NCBI GenBank assembly: GCA_021205205.1
Contig: JAJPXY010000132.1
Coordinates: forward strand, 1 to 54,092
Length of the DNA stretch: 54,092 bases
Direction: 5' to 3'
Source: Clostridiales bacterium
GTDB taxonomy: Bacteria; Bacillota; Clostridia; Oscillospirales; Oscillospiraceae
Shown here: one piece after another, positions 16,423 through 24,235 of the stretch
Numbering within the stretch: the first letter of the stretch is position 1
Layout of the letters: each line of letters begins with the position of its first letter
Translations under genes and position numbers: made by a program
Notes under the pieces: generated by a model
The model's input: only the letters and a program-made list of their open reading frames with translations
What the model was told of the DNA's origin: nothing
The model's database searches: none

Positions 16423-16450
16423 GTTACAAAGAGAAGTGAGAGCAGGTAAC
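16423..16450 (+). promoter_or_regulatory. Antiterminator-like leader motif, copy 2 (ygcW operon)
   Basis: GTTACAAAGAG at the predicted 5' end, a second AGAG at 16439-16442 and GTAAC at 16446-16450. GTTAC/GTAAC pairing would disrupt the terminator at 16442-16486. The length between the arms differs from copy 1 (18 against 23 bases), which argues for an RNA hairpin rather than a fixed-spacing DNA operator. Confidence 0.7.
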
Positions 16451-16486
16451 TTTGGTTTTCCACAAAACCAGAGTTGCCTGCTTTTT
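16442..16486 (+). terminator. Leader terminator (attenuator) of the ygcW-like operon
   Basis: A long stem: GCAGGTAACT pairs with AGTTGCCTGC (one G-U-like wobble), then inner GGTTTT with AAAACC around CCAC, followed by U5. It lies 71 bp before the SDR start codon. Confidence 0.85.
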
Positions 16487-16556
16487 CTCTCCCCGCGGCG
16501 TCCGGATACAGTCGGCCGTCTCCCAAAATCTATCTTTTTTAACAGGAGGAAGCATC

Positions 16557-17342
16557 ATGAGCTACGACATCAACGATTTTTCCATGGACTTTTTCAGCCT
16601 GAAGGGCAAAACCGCCATTGTGACCGGCGGATGCAGCGGACTGGGGCAGGCGTTCTCCCTGGCCATGGCCAAGGCTGGCGCCAACATCTTCTGCTTCGCC
16701 TTTGTGGAGGATGATGGGACCACCCGCAAGCTCATCGAGGACTGCGGCGTCAAGTACTACTTCATGCAGGGCGACATCTGCGAGGACGGCGTCTGCGATA
16801 AAATCGCGGAAAAGTGCGTGGAGGTTTACGGCAAAATCGACATCCTGGTCAACTGCGCCGGTATCTGCAAAATCGCCGACGTGCTGGACTTCGGCCGCGC
16901 TGAGTGGGACCCGATGATCGCCATCAACCTGACCGGAGCCTTTGACCTGAGCCACGCTGTGGCCAAGTACATGATCCCCCAGCAGAGCGGCAAGATCATC
17001 AACATCTGCTCTCTGTTCTCCTTCCTGGGCGGACTTGGTTCCCCCGCCTACGCGGCCATGAAGGCCGGCCTGATGGGCCTGACCAAGGCTTACGCCGACG
17101 AACTGGGCAAGTATAACATCCAGGTCAACGGCATCGCCCCCGGCTACTTCCAGACCGCCATGACCTCCGGCACCGGAAGCGCCAACGATGAGAAGTACAT
17201 CAAAATCAAAGAGCACGTTCCCGCTGACCGCTGGGGCGAGCGGCAGGACCTGATGGGGGCCACCGTGTTCCTGGCCAGCCAGGCGTCCAATTACGTCAAT
17301 GGCACCGTCCTCGTCGTGGACGGCGGCTATCTGGTGCGGTAA
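16557..17342 (+). CDS. ygcW: Short-chain dehydrogenase (YgcW type)
   Basis: This 261-residue SDR has the nucleotide-binding TGGCSGLG at residues 23-30, a VNCAG motif at 98-102 and the catalytic S152, Y165 and K169 in the AYAAMK context. It ends VVDGGYLVR. The E. coli paralogue YgcW, as I recall it, shares FSMDFFSLKGKTAIVTGG, VLDFGRAEWDPMI-like and NIQVNGIAPGY segments and the same length. It resembles 2-keto-3-deoxygluconate 5-dehydrogenase (KduD) but is a separate branch. It should interconvert a hydroxyl and a keto group with NAD(P)H. The ATG at 16557 follows AGGAGGA. It is the first gene after the attenuator. Confidence 0.88.
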   Translation: MSYDINDFSMDFFSLKGKTAIVTGGCSGLGQAFSLAMAKAGANIFCFAFVEDDGTTRKLIEDCGVKYYFMQGDICEDGVCDKIAEKCVEVYGKIDILVNCAGICKIADVLDFGRAEWDPMIAINLTGAFDLSHAVAKYMIPQQSGKIINICSLFSFLGGLGSPAYAAMKAGLMGLTKAYADELGKYNIQVNGIAPGYFQTAMTSGTGSANDEKYIKIKEHVPADRWGERQDLMGATVFLASQASNYVNGTVLVVDGGYLVR

Positions 17343-17357
17343 ACAACTTCTATTCCG

Positions 17358-17391
17358 GCGGACCGCCGCTCTCTGGGCGGGCGGTCCGCCC
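17358..17391 (+). other. Strong hairpin between the SDR and kinase genes
   Basis: GGCGGACCGCC pairs perfectly with GGCGGTCCGCC (11 bp). It has no U-tract, so it is more likely an RNA-stability or processing element that sets the ratio of SDR to downstream proteins than a terminator. Confidence 0.5.
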
Positions 17392-17414
17392 TGCTGTATC
17401 CAAGGAGGAACGCT

Positions 17415-18845
17415 ATGAGCGAAAAATATATCATTGGTATTGACGAAGGTTCCCAGAGCGCCAAAATCCTGATTTTCGATGTGAAGGGCAATATCGTCTG
17501 CGAGGGGAAAGCGGCCCTCCGGCCCTATGACCTGCCCCAGCCCGGCTATGTGGAGCACCCGGACGACGACTGGTGGGACGCCATCTGCACGGCGGGACGC
17601 CGCTGTATGGCCAGCTTCCAGGGGGACCCGGCGGACATCATCGGCATCGGCCTTTGCACCATCCGCTACTGCAAGGCGTATCTGAAGGCGGACTGCTCCC
17701 TGGCCCAGCCCGCGCTGAGCTGGATGGACGTGCGGGTGTCCCAGCCTTACGACGGCAGCAACCCAGACGTGAAGTATATCGTGGCCTCGTCCGGTTACAT
17801 CACCTACCGCCTGACCGGGGAGAAGAAGGACACCGTCTCCAACTACGAGGGCGGCTGGCCCATCGACGTGGACCGCTGGGCCTGGTCCGAAAACGAGGCG
17901 GACTACGCCGCCAACGGCATGACCCGGGATATGCTCTTTGACCTGGTGATGCCGGGGGATGTGCTGGGCTATGTGACCCCCGAAGCCGCCCGGCAGACCG
18001 GGTTCCCCGTGGGGCTGCCCGTGGTGGCTACTGGCAACGACAAGGCCGTGGAGGGCCTCGGCACCGGCTGCATGGGCGAACACACCGCCTGCATCTCCCT
18101 GGGCACCTACACCGCCGCCATGATGGAGGGCAAGGAGAACCTGAAAAACATCAAAGCCGTCTGGCCGAAGTTCTCCTGCATCCCCAACAAATACCTCTAC
18201 GACAGCAACGGCATTCGCCGGGGTATGTGGACCATCAGCTGGTTCCGGGACATCCTGGGGGACAGCTATGAGCAGCTGGCCAAGGACCAGGGCATCTCTG
18301 CGGAGGAGCTGCTGGGCCGGGAGGCGGAGCAGGTCCCTGTGGGCAGCGACGGCCTGATGACCGTGCTGGAGTGGCTGGCCCCGGTGGACGCTCAATATAA
18401 GAAGGGCATTATGATCGGCTTCGACGGCCGCCACACCCGGGGCCACATCTACCGCTCCATCCTGGAGGCGGTGGCCCTGACCATGAAGCGCCATGTGGAC
18501 GACATGACCAACGAGCTGGGCACCACCCTGGACCGGATCATCATCTGCGGCGGCGGCTCCAACAGCCCCCTGTTCATGCAGATTTTCGCTGACGTATTCG
18601 GCGTGGAGACCTGCCGCAACGTGGTCAACGGCGCGGCCGGACTGGGCAGCGCCATCTGCGTGGCCGTGGAAGAAGGGGTATACGGCAGCTTCGAGGAGGC
18701 CGTGGAGAACATGGTCCAGGTGCGGGACACCTTCCAGCCCAACATGGAAAACCACAAAATCTACGCCCAGATGCTGCCCATCTACACCAGCATCACCGAC
18801 TACACGGACAATATTTTGAAGCAGACCTTCCCCATCTTCCACTAA
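17415..18845 (+). CDS. ygcE: FGGY-family carbohydrate kinase (YgcE type)
   Basis: This 476-residue protein has the FGGY N-terminal phosphate-1 motif IGIDEGSQSAK (residues 8-18), the LSWMD segment near residue 105, GNDKAVEGLGTG around 209-220 and the C-terminal adenosine motif ICGGGSNSPLF near residue 377. It should phosphorylate a polyol or ketose using ATP, giving the phosphorylated intermediate that could act as ligand for the GlpP-family regulator. The gene order SDR-kinase is the same as ygcW-ygcE of E. coli. The ATG at 17415 follows AGGAGGAACG. The substrate cannot be named from sequence. Confidence 0.87.
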   Translation: MSEKYIIGIDEGSQSAKILIFDVKGNIVCEGKAALRPYDLPQPGYVEHPDDDWWDAICTAGRRCMASFQGDPADIIGIGLCTIRYCKAYLKADCSLAQPALSWMDVRVSQPYDGSNPDVKYIVASSGYITYRLTGEKKDTVSNYEGGWPIDVDRWAWSENEADYAANGMTRDMLFDLVMPGDVLGYVTPEAARQTGFPVGLPVVATGNDKAVEGLGTGCMGEHTACISLGTYTAAMMEGKENLKNIKAVWPKFSCIPNKYLYDSNGIRRGMWTISWFRDILGDSYEQLAKDQGISAEELLGREAEQVPVGSDGLMTVLEWLAPVDAQYKKGIMIGFDGRHTRGHIYRSILEAVALTMKRHVDDMTNELGTTLDRIIICGGGSNSPLFMQIFADVFGVETCRNVVNGAAGLGSAICVAVEEGVYGSFEEAVENMVQVRDTFQPNMENHKIYAQMLPIYTSITDYTDNILKQTFPIFH

Positions 18846-18860
18846 AAGGAGAGGAATGAG

Positions 18861-19979
18861 ATGAACAGCAGGGCCTGGAGTTCTCCCAGCCGGTATATTC
18901 AGGGGCCGGGTGAGGCCGAACGGCTGGCGGAACACATACAGAACTACGGCGACAGGGGCTTCGCCGTCATCGACAGCTTCTTCTATCCCACCTATTCCGG
19001 CCGCTTTTCCAAAACGTTCGCGGAAAAGGGCATGGCTTTCGCGCCGTTCCGGTACGAGAACGAAGTGACCTATGCGCTGATCAACGCGGCGGAGGCCCAG
19101 GCGCGGGCCTTCGGCGCCAACGTCGTCGTCGGCATGGGCGGCGGGAAGGCGCTGGACACGGCGAAGGCCGTGGCGAACCGCCTGCGCGTCCCTCTGGTGG
19201 TCATCCCCACCAGTGCCTCCACCGACGCGCACACCAGCGCCATGTCCATCTACTACAACGAGCGTCACGAGAAAATCGGGTACGAATACTTTTCCAAAAA
19301 CCCTGACCTGGTGCTGGTGGACAGCCAAATCATCGCCGACGCCCCGCCCCGCTTCCTGGCGGCGGGCATGGGCGACGCCCTGGCCACCGTGTTTGAGGCC
19401 CGGGCGTCGCAAAAAACCGGCAGTCCCAACTACGTCTGCACAGATACAGGCACCTATCAGGGTACGGACAGCGCCATGCTGCTGGCGGAGGGCGCTTACC
19501 AAATCCTGCTGCGGGACGGTTATACTGCCCTGCAGGACAACCGACGCCATCAGGTGACGGAGGCGCTCCAGCGGGTCATTGAGGCCAACACGCTGATGAG
19601 CGGCATCGGCTTTGAGAACATCGGCTGCGCCGCGGCCCACTCCATCTATAACGGGCTGTCCTGCATGGAAGGGACAAAGCCCATGCTCCACGGGGAGATG
19701 GTGGCCTTCGGCGTCCTCTGCGAACTGTTTTTTGAAGCCGCACCCCAGGAACAAATTGAAACTGTCGCCGCATTTTTGCACAGCGTCGGCCTGCCGCTGA
19801 CCCTGGCCGAGATGGGCTTCGACAACAGCGCGGAAACCATTTCCAGTATTGTGCGCCATACGGAGCAGACCGAGTGGACCCGGGAACCAGGTGTTGTGAC
19901 TGACGAAACCGCCGCGCACGCGATCGCCCAGGCGGACGCCTACGGACAGGCATTTTTGAGCCGGGTGACTGTCCCATGA
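18861..19979 (+). CDS. GldA-type iron/zinc-containing polyol dehydrogenase
   Basis: This 372-residue protein is a glycerol-dehydrogenase-like group III alcohol dehydrogenase. The NAD site GMGGGKALDTAKAVA is at residues 91-105 and PTSASTDA at 116-123. The predicted metal ligands are D172 (GMGDAL), H260 (AAAHSIYNG) and H277 (LHGEM), in the same order and spacing as in GldA. It should oxidise a terminal or vicinal diol, or reduce a dihydroxyacetone-like ketone. It lies 15 bp after the kinase gene and overlaps the next gene by ATGA. I recall no such gene in the E. coli ygc locus, so this operon has an added polyol step. The ATG at 18861 follows AAAGGAGAGG. Confidence 0.88.
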   Translation: MNSRAWSSPSRYIQGPGEAERLAEHIQNYGDRGFAVIDSFFYPTYSGRFSKTFAEKGMAFAPFRYENEVTYALINAAEAQARAFGANVVVGMGGGKALDTAKAVANRLRVPLVVIPTSASTDAHTSAMSIYYNERHEKIGYEYFSKNPDLVLVDSQIIADAPPRFLAAGMGDALATVFEARASQKTGSPNYVCTDTGTYQGTDSAMLLAEGAYQILLRDGYTALQDNRRHQVTEALQRVIEANTLMSGIGFENIGCAAAHSIYNGLSCMEGTKPMLHGEMVAFGVLCELFFEAAPQEQIETVAAFLHSVGLPLTLAEMGFDNSAETISSIVRHTEQTEWTREPGVVTDETAAHAIAQADAYGQAFLSRVTVP

Positions 19980-20785
19980 AACCGCTCATTTTGCTCACCA
20001 ATGACGATGGCATCCACTCCCCCGGCCTGATGGCCGCGGCGGAGGCCCTCGCCGGGCTGGGGCGTCTGCTGATCGCCGCGCCCCAAACCCAGCAGACCGC
20101 CATGGGTCGCTCTTTCCCCCGGGCAGACGATTTGGGTATTTTAGAGCGTGTTGCCGACTTCGACGGCCTGCCCGATGCGGAGGGCTGGGCAGTCCACGGG
20201 TCCCCCGCATGGTCTGTGGCCTATGGGGTGCTGGAGCTGGCCGGGGAGCGCCCGGCGCTCTGCGTCAGCGGCATCAACTACGGGGAGAACATGGGGCAGA
20301 CCATCGGCTACAGCGGCACCCTGGGCGCAGCCTTTGAGGCCAACAGCTACGGCATCCCCTCTGTGGCCCTGTCGCTGGAGACATCCCCGACGGAGTACTA
20401 CGCCACCGATTTCCCCTCTCAGGACTGGTCCAGTGCCCAGGCCGCTCTGCGGAAATGGGCTGGTTGGATGCTGTCTTTTGGCTCCACACCTCCGGCGGAC
20501 ACGCTGAACATCAACCTCCCCGCCATCCCGCTCCCGCCATCCCGGTATCGCATCACCCACCAGAGCCGACAAAATCATCTGGTTTTCCAACCGCCCGGGC
20601 CACGGGACCGCTCTCAGCCTTTCCGGCTCCGGTTTCAGCGTCAGGTCGATGCGGCAGCGCTGGAACCGGACAGCGATCTCTACGCTGTCTGTGTGGAGCG
20701 GGTCACGTCGGTGACGCCGATGCAGTGCGGTTTCTGCTGTGGGTGGAAAAGAGACCCTGGCCCCATATCATCACGGAACCGCTGA
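19976..20785 (+). CDS. surE: SurE-family phosphatase/nucleotidase with repeat-derived C-terminus
   Basis: This 269-residue protein has the SurE metal site NDDG at residues 9-12 and SGINYGENMG at 98-107, then YSGTLGAAFEANSYGIPSVALS. The usual metal-ligand serine in the 'RSG' loop is replaced by T41. SurE enzymes hydrolyse nucleoside 5'- or 3'-monophosphates and other small phosphate esters. In this operon it might dephosphorylate a pathway intermediate and so tune the regulator's ligand; that is inference. The last codons (RNR-stop) fall inside a short repeat found again at the right edge of the window, so the C-terminal tail after about residue 250 may be non-native. It overlaps the upstream stop codon by ATGA. 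Confidence 0.83.
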   Translation: MKPLILLTNDDGIHSPGLMAAAEALAGLGRLLIAAPQTQQTAMGRSFPRADDLGILERVADFDGLPDAEGWAVHGSPAWSVAYGVLELAGERPALCVSGINYGENMGQTIGYSGTLGAAFEANSYGIPSVALSLETSPTEYYATDFPSQDWSSAQAALRKWAGWMLSFGSTPPADTLNINLPAIPLPPSRYRITHQSRQNHLVFQPPGPRDRSQPFRLRFQRQVDAAALEPDSDLYAVCVERVTSVTPMQCGFCCGWKRDPGPISSRNR

Positions 20786-20804
20786 TTCAATAACGCCCGG
20801 CGTC
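20774..20804 (+). repeat. Dispersed repeat fragment, copy 1
   Basis: GGAACCGCTGATTCAATAAC followed by GCCCGGCGTC closely matches GGAAACCTCTGATTCCATAA followed by TTCCCGGCGTC at 54050-54080. The match covers about 30 bases with a handful of differences. It spans the SurE stop codon. Confidence 0.55.
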
Positions 20805-21050
20805 TGGGCGAGCATATTTCGCGCAACGCTTCGTTGCAGGATCTTGAAATCCACAAAGGCTCACCCGCAAGGGGGACACCCGCGCCTGCGGCGCTCCTTC
20901 AAATCATTCACCGGCTCTGGGCAGCGCTGACCGTTCAGGTGGGCAACGAACGCCCCCCAGGTCAGGCCGCCCACCGCTGTAGCTGAGAAACCGTCCGGCG
21001 GCTCTGTTCAACCAACCCCTGTTTACTCTGATTCTTGCTCCCGATAAAGA
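20786..21050. other. Non-coding stretch after surE
   Basis: This holds the rest of the repeat and two small perfect hairpins: GCAACG-CTT-CGTTGC at 20823-20837 and GCGCC-TGC-GGCGC at 20882-20894. No reading frame here has a ribosome site or recognisable product. It looks like a degenerate intergenic repeat element. Confidence 0.45.
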
Positions 21051-21088
21051 AACGGCCCTGGAACCGGATGGTTTCAAGGCCGTTTTTT
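21051..21088 (+). terminator. Intrinsic terminator of the ygcW-surE operon
   Basis: ACGGCC-c-TGGAACC pairs with GGTTTCA-a-GGCCGT around GGAT, followed by U6. Confidence 0.85.
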
Positions 21089-21163
21089 GTTTGAGAACGC
21101 TTTAAGCACGCTGTCCTATTCAGAAATTCTTTTCAAGAATAACCAGAAATAGAAACAAAATAT

Positions 21164-21192
21164 TTGTCATTTCACGTTCCTCACGATAAAAT
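21164..21192 (+). promoter_or_regulatory. Promoter of the acetyltransferase-flavodoxin pair
   Basis: TTGTCA (21164-21169), a 17-bp spacer and TAAAAT (21187-21192). A small hairpin, CAGTGG-N7-CCACTG (21198-21216), is at the start of the transcript. Confidence 0.65.
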
Positions 21193-21242
21193 AAAGACAG
21201 TGGAAGGAATCCACTGGCTGAATAGACGAGGGGGACGAATCA

Positions 21243-21812
21243 TTGACCATTCAAGATGTTATCGCGAGTTATTATAACGAGGGCACGGAAAACGAGGCGT
21301 GCAGCGCCTACGCCGATACCCTTTATCAGGAGGCGCTCCGTGTCACCATGGAGTTGAACAACCAATACCATACGCCGGAAGAAATTCGGAAGATCATGAG
21401 TCGCCTGACCGTAGAAAAAATCGATGACTCCTTCCGGCTGTTCCCGCCGTTCTACACGGATTTTGGGAAGAATATCCACATTGGGAGGGATGTGTTTATC
21501 AACTCCGGCTGTCACTTTCAGGACCAGGGCGGTATCGAAATTTGCGACGGCGCCATGCTGGGTCACAACGTAGTGCTGGCGACCATCAATCACGACCTCG
21601 ACCCGGCGCAGAACCGGAAGAATCACTACGCGCCCATCACAATCGGCGCTCATGTGTGGATCGGCTCCAACGCAACAGTTCTCCCCGGCGTGACCATTGG
21701 GGAGTGGTCCGTGGTGGCGGCGGGGGCAGTCGTAACACAGGATGTGCCGCCTTACACTGTGGTCGGGGGCGTCCCTGCAAAAACCATCAGAAAAATCCAC
21801 AAGGAGGGATAG
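21243..21812 (+). CDS. Maa/LacA-type sugar O-acetyltransferase
   Basis: This 189-residue protein has a left-handed beta-helix hexapeptide domain from about residue 75 to 180. The catalytic histidine is in INHDLDP, with ITIGAHVWIGSNATVLPGV and VVGGVPAK as in the maltose/galactoside/NodL acetyltransferases. It transfers acetyl from acetyl-CoA to a sugar hydroxyl. The N-terminal helical part is a little shorter than in Maa. The start is a TTG at 21243 preceded by GAGGGGG eight bases upstream; no in-frame ATG occurs until residue 37. The downstream gene begins two bases after the stop codon, so the two are coupled. Confidence 0.85.
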   Translation: MTIQDVIASYYNEGTENEACSAYADTLYQEALRVTMELNNQYHTPEEIRKIMSRLTVEKIDDSFRLFPPFYTDFGKNIHIGRDVFINSGCHFQDQGGIEICDGAMLGHNVVLATINHDLDPAQNRKNHYAPITIGAHVWIGSNATVLPGVTIGEWSVVAAGAVVTQDVPPYTVVGGVPAKTIRKIHKEG

Positions 21813-21813
21813 C

Positions 21814-22581
21814 ATGAGACGGTTTCTTGCATTTTTTCTCGCTGTCTGCATGATTTCCGTACTGGCGGCCTGCGGCGCGGAAGGTACGGGGGAATCTTCT
21901 GTGTCCGAGGGCGCAGAAGGCTCTGTTGCAGACGCGGAAACCCAGTCCAACGCAGAGGGGCAAACTGACACGACTGCAGACGAGAGCGGTGCGGAAAATA
22001 CTGACAGCGCCTCCTCTGGCAGCAATATTCTGGTCGCCTGGTTCTCCTGCACCGGCACAACGGAGCAAATTGCAGAGTGGGTCGTCAACGCAACCGGCGC
22101 AGACAGTTATGAAATCGTGCCGGAAGTCCCCTATACGGAGGACGATTTGGCGTATTATACCGGAGGACGTGCCGACCAGGAGCAGGCGGATTCTTCCGCC
22201 CGGCCCGCCATATCCGGCGGCGTGGAGAACATAGAGCAGTACGATGTGATTTTTCTTGGCTATCCCATCTGGCACGGCCAGGCGCCGAGGATCATCAGCA
22301 CCTTTTTGGAGATCTATGATTTTTCGGGCATGACCATCATTCCCTTCTGCACCTCCCACAGCAGCGGCATCGGCTCCAGCGCTGAGAATCTGCACAGTCT
22401 CTGCGACGACACGGTTACGTGGATGGACGGGCGGCGCTTCTCTGGGGACGCAGCGGAAGGTGATGTGGCCGAATGGGTAGAAGGTTTAGAACTACCGGAA
22501 AGCGAGGCGCGCACTGCGGGCGAACTTGGCTTTGAAACGAAAACTGCGCTGCTCAGTCGCGGTTATGAAATGCCCATATAA
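21814..22581 (+). CDS. Lipoprotein flavodoxin
   Basis: This 255-residue protein has a lipoprotein signal peptide with lipobox LAAC (C20). A Ser/Glu/Thr-rich linker to about residue 70 follows. The flavodoxin domain starts ILVAWFSCTGTTEQIAEWV, whose phosphate-binding loop SCTGTTE is near residue 76, and continues with VIFLGYPIWHGQAPRIISTF. It is anchored on the outside of the membrane and would carry FMN; flavodoxin_4-like lipoproteins are common in gut Clostridia, with unclear partners. The ATG at 21814 follows AAGGAGGG, which overlaps the end of the acetyltransferase gene. An upstream extension is not supported. Confidence 0.85.
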   Translation: MRRFLAFFLAVCMISVLAACGAEGTGESSVSEGAEGSVADAETQSNAEGQTDTTADESGAENTDSASSGSNILVAWFSCTGTTEQIAEWVVNATGADSYEIVPEVPYTEDDLAYYTGGRADQEQADSSARPAISGGVENIEQYDVIFLGYPIWHGQAPRIISTFLEIYDFSGMTIIPFCTSHSSGIGSSAENLHSLCDDTVTWMDGRRFSGDAAEGDVAEWVEGLELPESEARTAGELGFETKTALLSRGYEMPI

Positions 22582-22629
22582 AATTTGCATGGCAGCTTTT
22601 CGATTCGTAAATTATAATTTGAACGATTC

Positions 22630-22658
22630 TTGACACGGTCTATTGATTTTGCTATGAT
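22630..22658 (+). promoter_or_regulatory. Promoter of the AraC regulator unit
   Basis: TTGACA (22630-22635), a 17-bp spacer and TATGAT (22653-22658), followed by a leader of about 195 nt that carries a short upstream ORF. Confidence 0.75.
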
Positions 22659-22798
22659 AAAACAGAAGTTGATAAAGTTGGCTTTATACACTGAAAAAGC
22701 AACGGCTTTCCACAGAAGGAACAGGCGCATCCATTGAAAAACGAAGAGATTCGCCGACCGATTGGAGTGTTCTGAGTTGAGAACGGGAAGGGAAGACC

Positions 22799-22864
22799 AT
22801 GAACAGTTTGACTTTTGACGGGACGGAGCGGCGACCCTCTGGACGGTGGGAGGCCGCCCAATGA
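22799..22864 (+). CDS. 21-codon upstream ORF coupled to the AraC gene
   Basis: ATG at 22799 follows GAAGGGAAG and opens a 21-residue frame (begins MNSLTFDGTERR). Its TGA overlaps the ATG of the regulator as ATGA. It looks like a leader ORF that would couple or dose translation of the regulator. It encodes no known peptide, and coding is supported only by its ribosome site and the exact stop-start overlap. Confidence 0.4.
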   Translation: MNSLTFDGTERRPSGRWEAAQ

Positions 22865-24048
22865 CGGCGGCGCAGCTGTGTCCCTACCTCATCCGGTTGC
22901 TCCACGCGCCGGTCCGGGTCTATGACCCGGAGGGGACGCTGACCCAAATCTATGTGGACAACGGCGAACAGGAGGACGTGCTGGAGCGAGACCCCGCCTT
23001 TCGGGCGCAGCTCTTGGAAAAGAGCCGGGAGAACCGCCCTCTGCTGTACCTGGAGGCCAATCAGGTCCTCTACGGCATTGTGCGAGGCGGCGGTGAGACC
23101 TATCTGCTGGGTCCATGCTGCCTGACGGACGACACGGTCTCTGCGGCAGATCTGCTGAAGCGCCGCCACAGGCTGTCCCCTGACCGCCCATATCGGGTCA
23201 GCGCCGTCACCATCGAGGATTTTTCCAACGTGACATTGCTGCTCTCCGAGGCAGTGGGCAACAAGCCGGAGGATGTCACCCGTCTGTGTCTGGACAGCTT
23301 TTGCAGTACCGCTATGCTGGAGGACACAAACCGGCAGCTGAACCAGGTCTTTTACGAAAACCAGGAGAAAATGACCCTCCACAACCCCTATCAACAGGAG
23401 CAGCGGGAACAGGAGAGCATCCGTACCGGCAACCAACAGGCGCTGCTGGAGAGCTTCGGGGAGGTCTATGTGGGCCAAATCGGCAAGCTGGCCCCCACGC
23501 CCCTGCGTCAGTCTAAGGACCTGGCCATCGTCCTGATCACGCTGGCCAGCCGCTCGGCCATCGCCGGCGGCCTGCTGCCGGAGATTGCGTTCTCCATGTC
23601 GGACGCTTTCATCCAACAGACGGAACGGCTGCGGCACGAAGGCGATGTTATGGCCCTGGCCCGGCTGGCCGAGATGGAGTACTGCCAAAAAGTCCATGAA
23701 TTCTCCGCAGAGGCGGGACAGAGCGCTCTTGTCACCGCCTGCAAGAGCCTGGTTTTGCAGCAGCTCCACACCCGCATCGAAATTCAGGGTCTGGCAAAAG
23801 AGCTGGATGTGAACCCAAGCTACCTCTCTCAGCTGTTCGCCCAGGAGGCGGGGATCTCCCTCAAGGACTACATCACCCGGGAGAAGCTGCGCTTTGCCAA
23901 GCAGCAGCTGATCTACTCCGACGACTCCTACGAGACCATCGCCTATACCTTCGCCTTCTCCTCCCAGAGCCATTTTGGGCAGGTGTTCAAGAAGTGGGAG
24001 GGGATGACCCCCGGGCAATACCGCAAAAAATACGGACACACGAAGTAG
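22861..24048 (+). CDS. AraC-family transcriptional regulator
   Basis: This 395-residue protein has a large N-terminal sensor part with no clear cupin motif, and a C-terminal AraC double HTH at about residues 295-393 (IEIQGLAKELDVNPSYLSQLF, then YETIAYTFAFSSQSHFGQVFKKW and MTPGQYRKKY). The layout resembles the Clostridial helix-turn-helix regulators that sit next to glycoside hydrolase genes. It is on the same strand just before the GH5-GPH-GH30 genes and is probably their activator. The ATG at 22861 is eight bases after GGGAGG; a GTG at 22846 lies in the same frame but would bury that site. Confidence 0.85.
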   Translation: MTAAQLCPYLIRLLHAPVRVYDPEGTLTQIYVDNGEQEDVLERDPAFRAQLLEKSRENRPLLYLEANQVLYGIVRGGGETYLLGPCCLTDDTVSAADLLKRRHRLSPDRPYRVSAVTIEDFSNVTLLLSEAVGNKPEDVTRLCLDSFCSTAMLEDTNRQLNQVFYENQEKMTLHNPYQQEQREQESIRTGNQQALLESFGEVYVGQIGKLAPTPLRQSKDLAIVLITLASRSAIAGGLLPEIAFSMSDAFIQQTERLRHEGDVMALARLAEMEYCQKVHEFSAEAGQSALVTACKSLVLQQLHTRIEIQGLAKELDVNPSYLSQLFAQEAGISLKDYITREKLRFAKQQLIYSDDSYETIAYTFAFSSQSHFGQVFKKWEGMTPGQYRKKYGHTK

Positions 24049-24136
24049 CCGAACAACGTTCGGCGTTTTCCACAAAAATTCGTTCTGTTTTTTGACATAT
24101 CCGTAGAAAATCAGTTTCGCCTTAAAAATTTGACAT

Positions 24137-24175
24137 AGGGCCGGAGAATTTGATATTTTCCGGCCCTGTTTTTTT
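24137..24175 (+). terminator. Intrinsic terminator between AraC and GH5 genes
   Basis: AGGGCCGGA-g-AAT pairs with ATT-t-TCCGGCCCT, followed by G and U7. It separates the regulator from the hydrolase operon, or acts as an attenuator if transcription reads through from upstream. Confidence 0.85.
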
Positions 24176-24235
24176 CTATCATATAGCTATCACGAAGGTC
24201 AAAATACCAATCAATCAGCGGAAAGGATGAAAAGT

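Noticed and set aside
16539..19919. An 1126-codon - strand frame opposite the ygcW-gldA genes
   Set aside because: It is the antisense reading of GC-rich genes; the + strand frames carry clear SDR, FGGY and GldA motifs.
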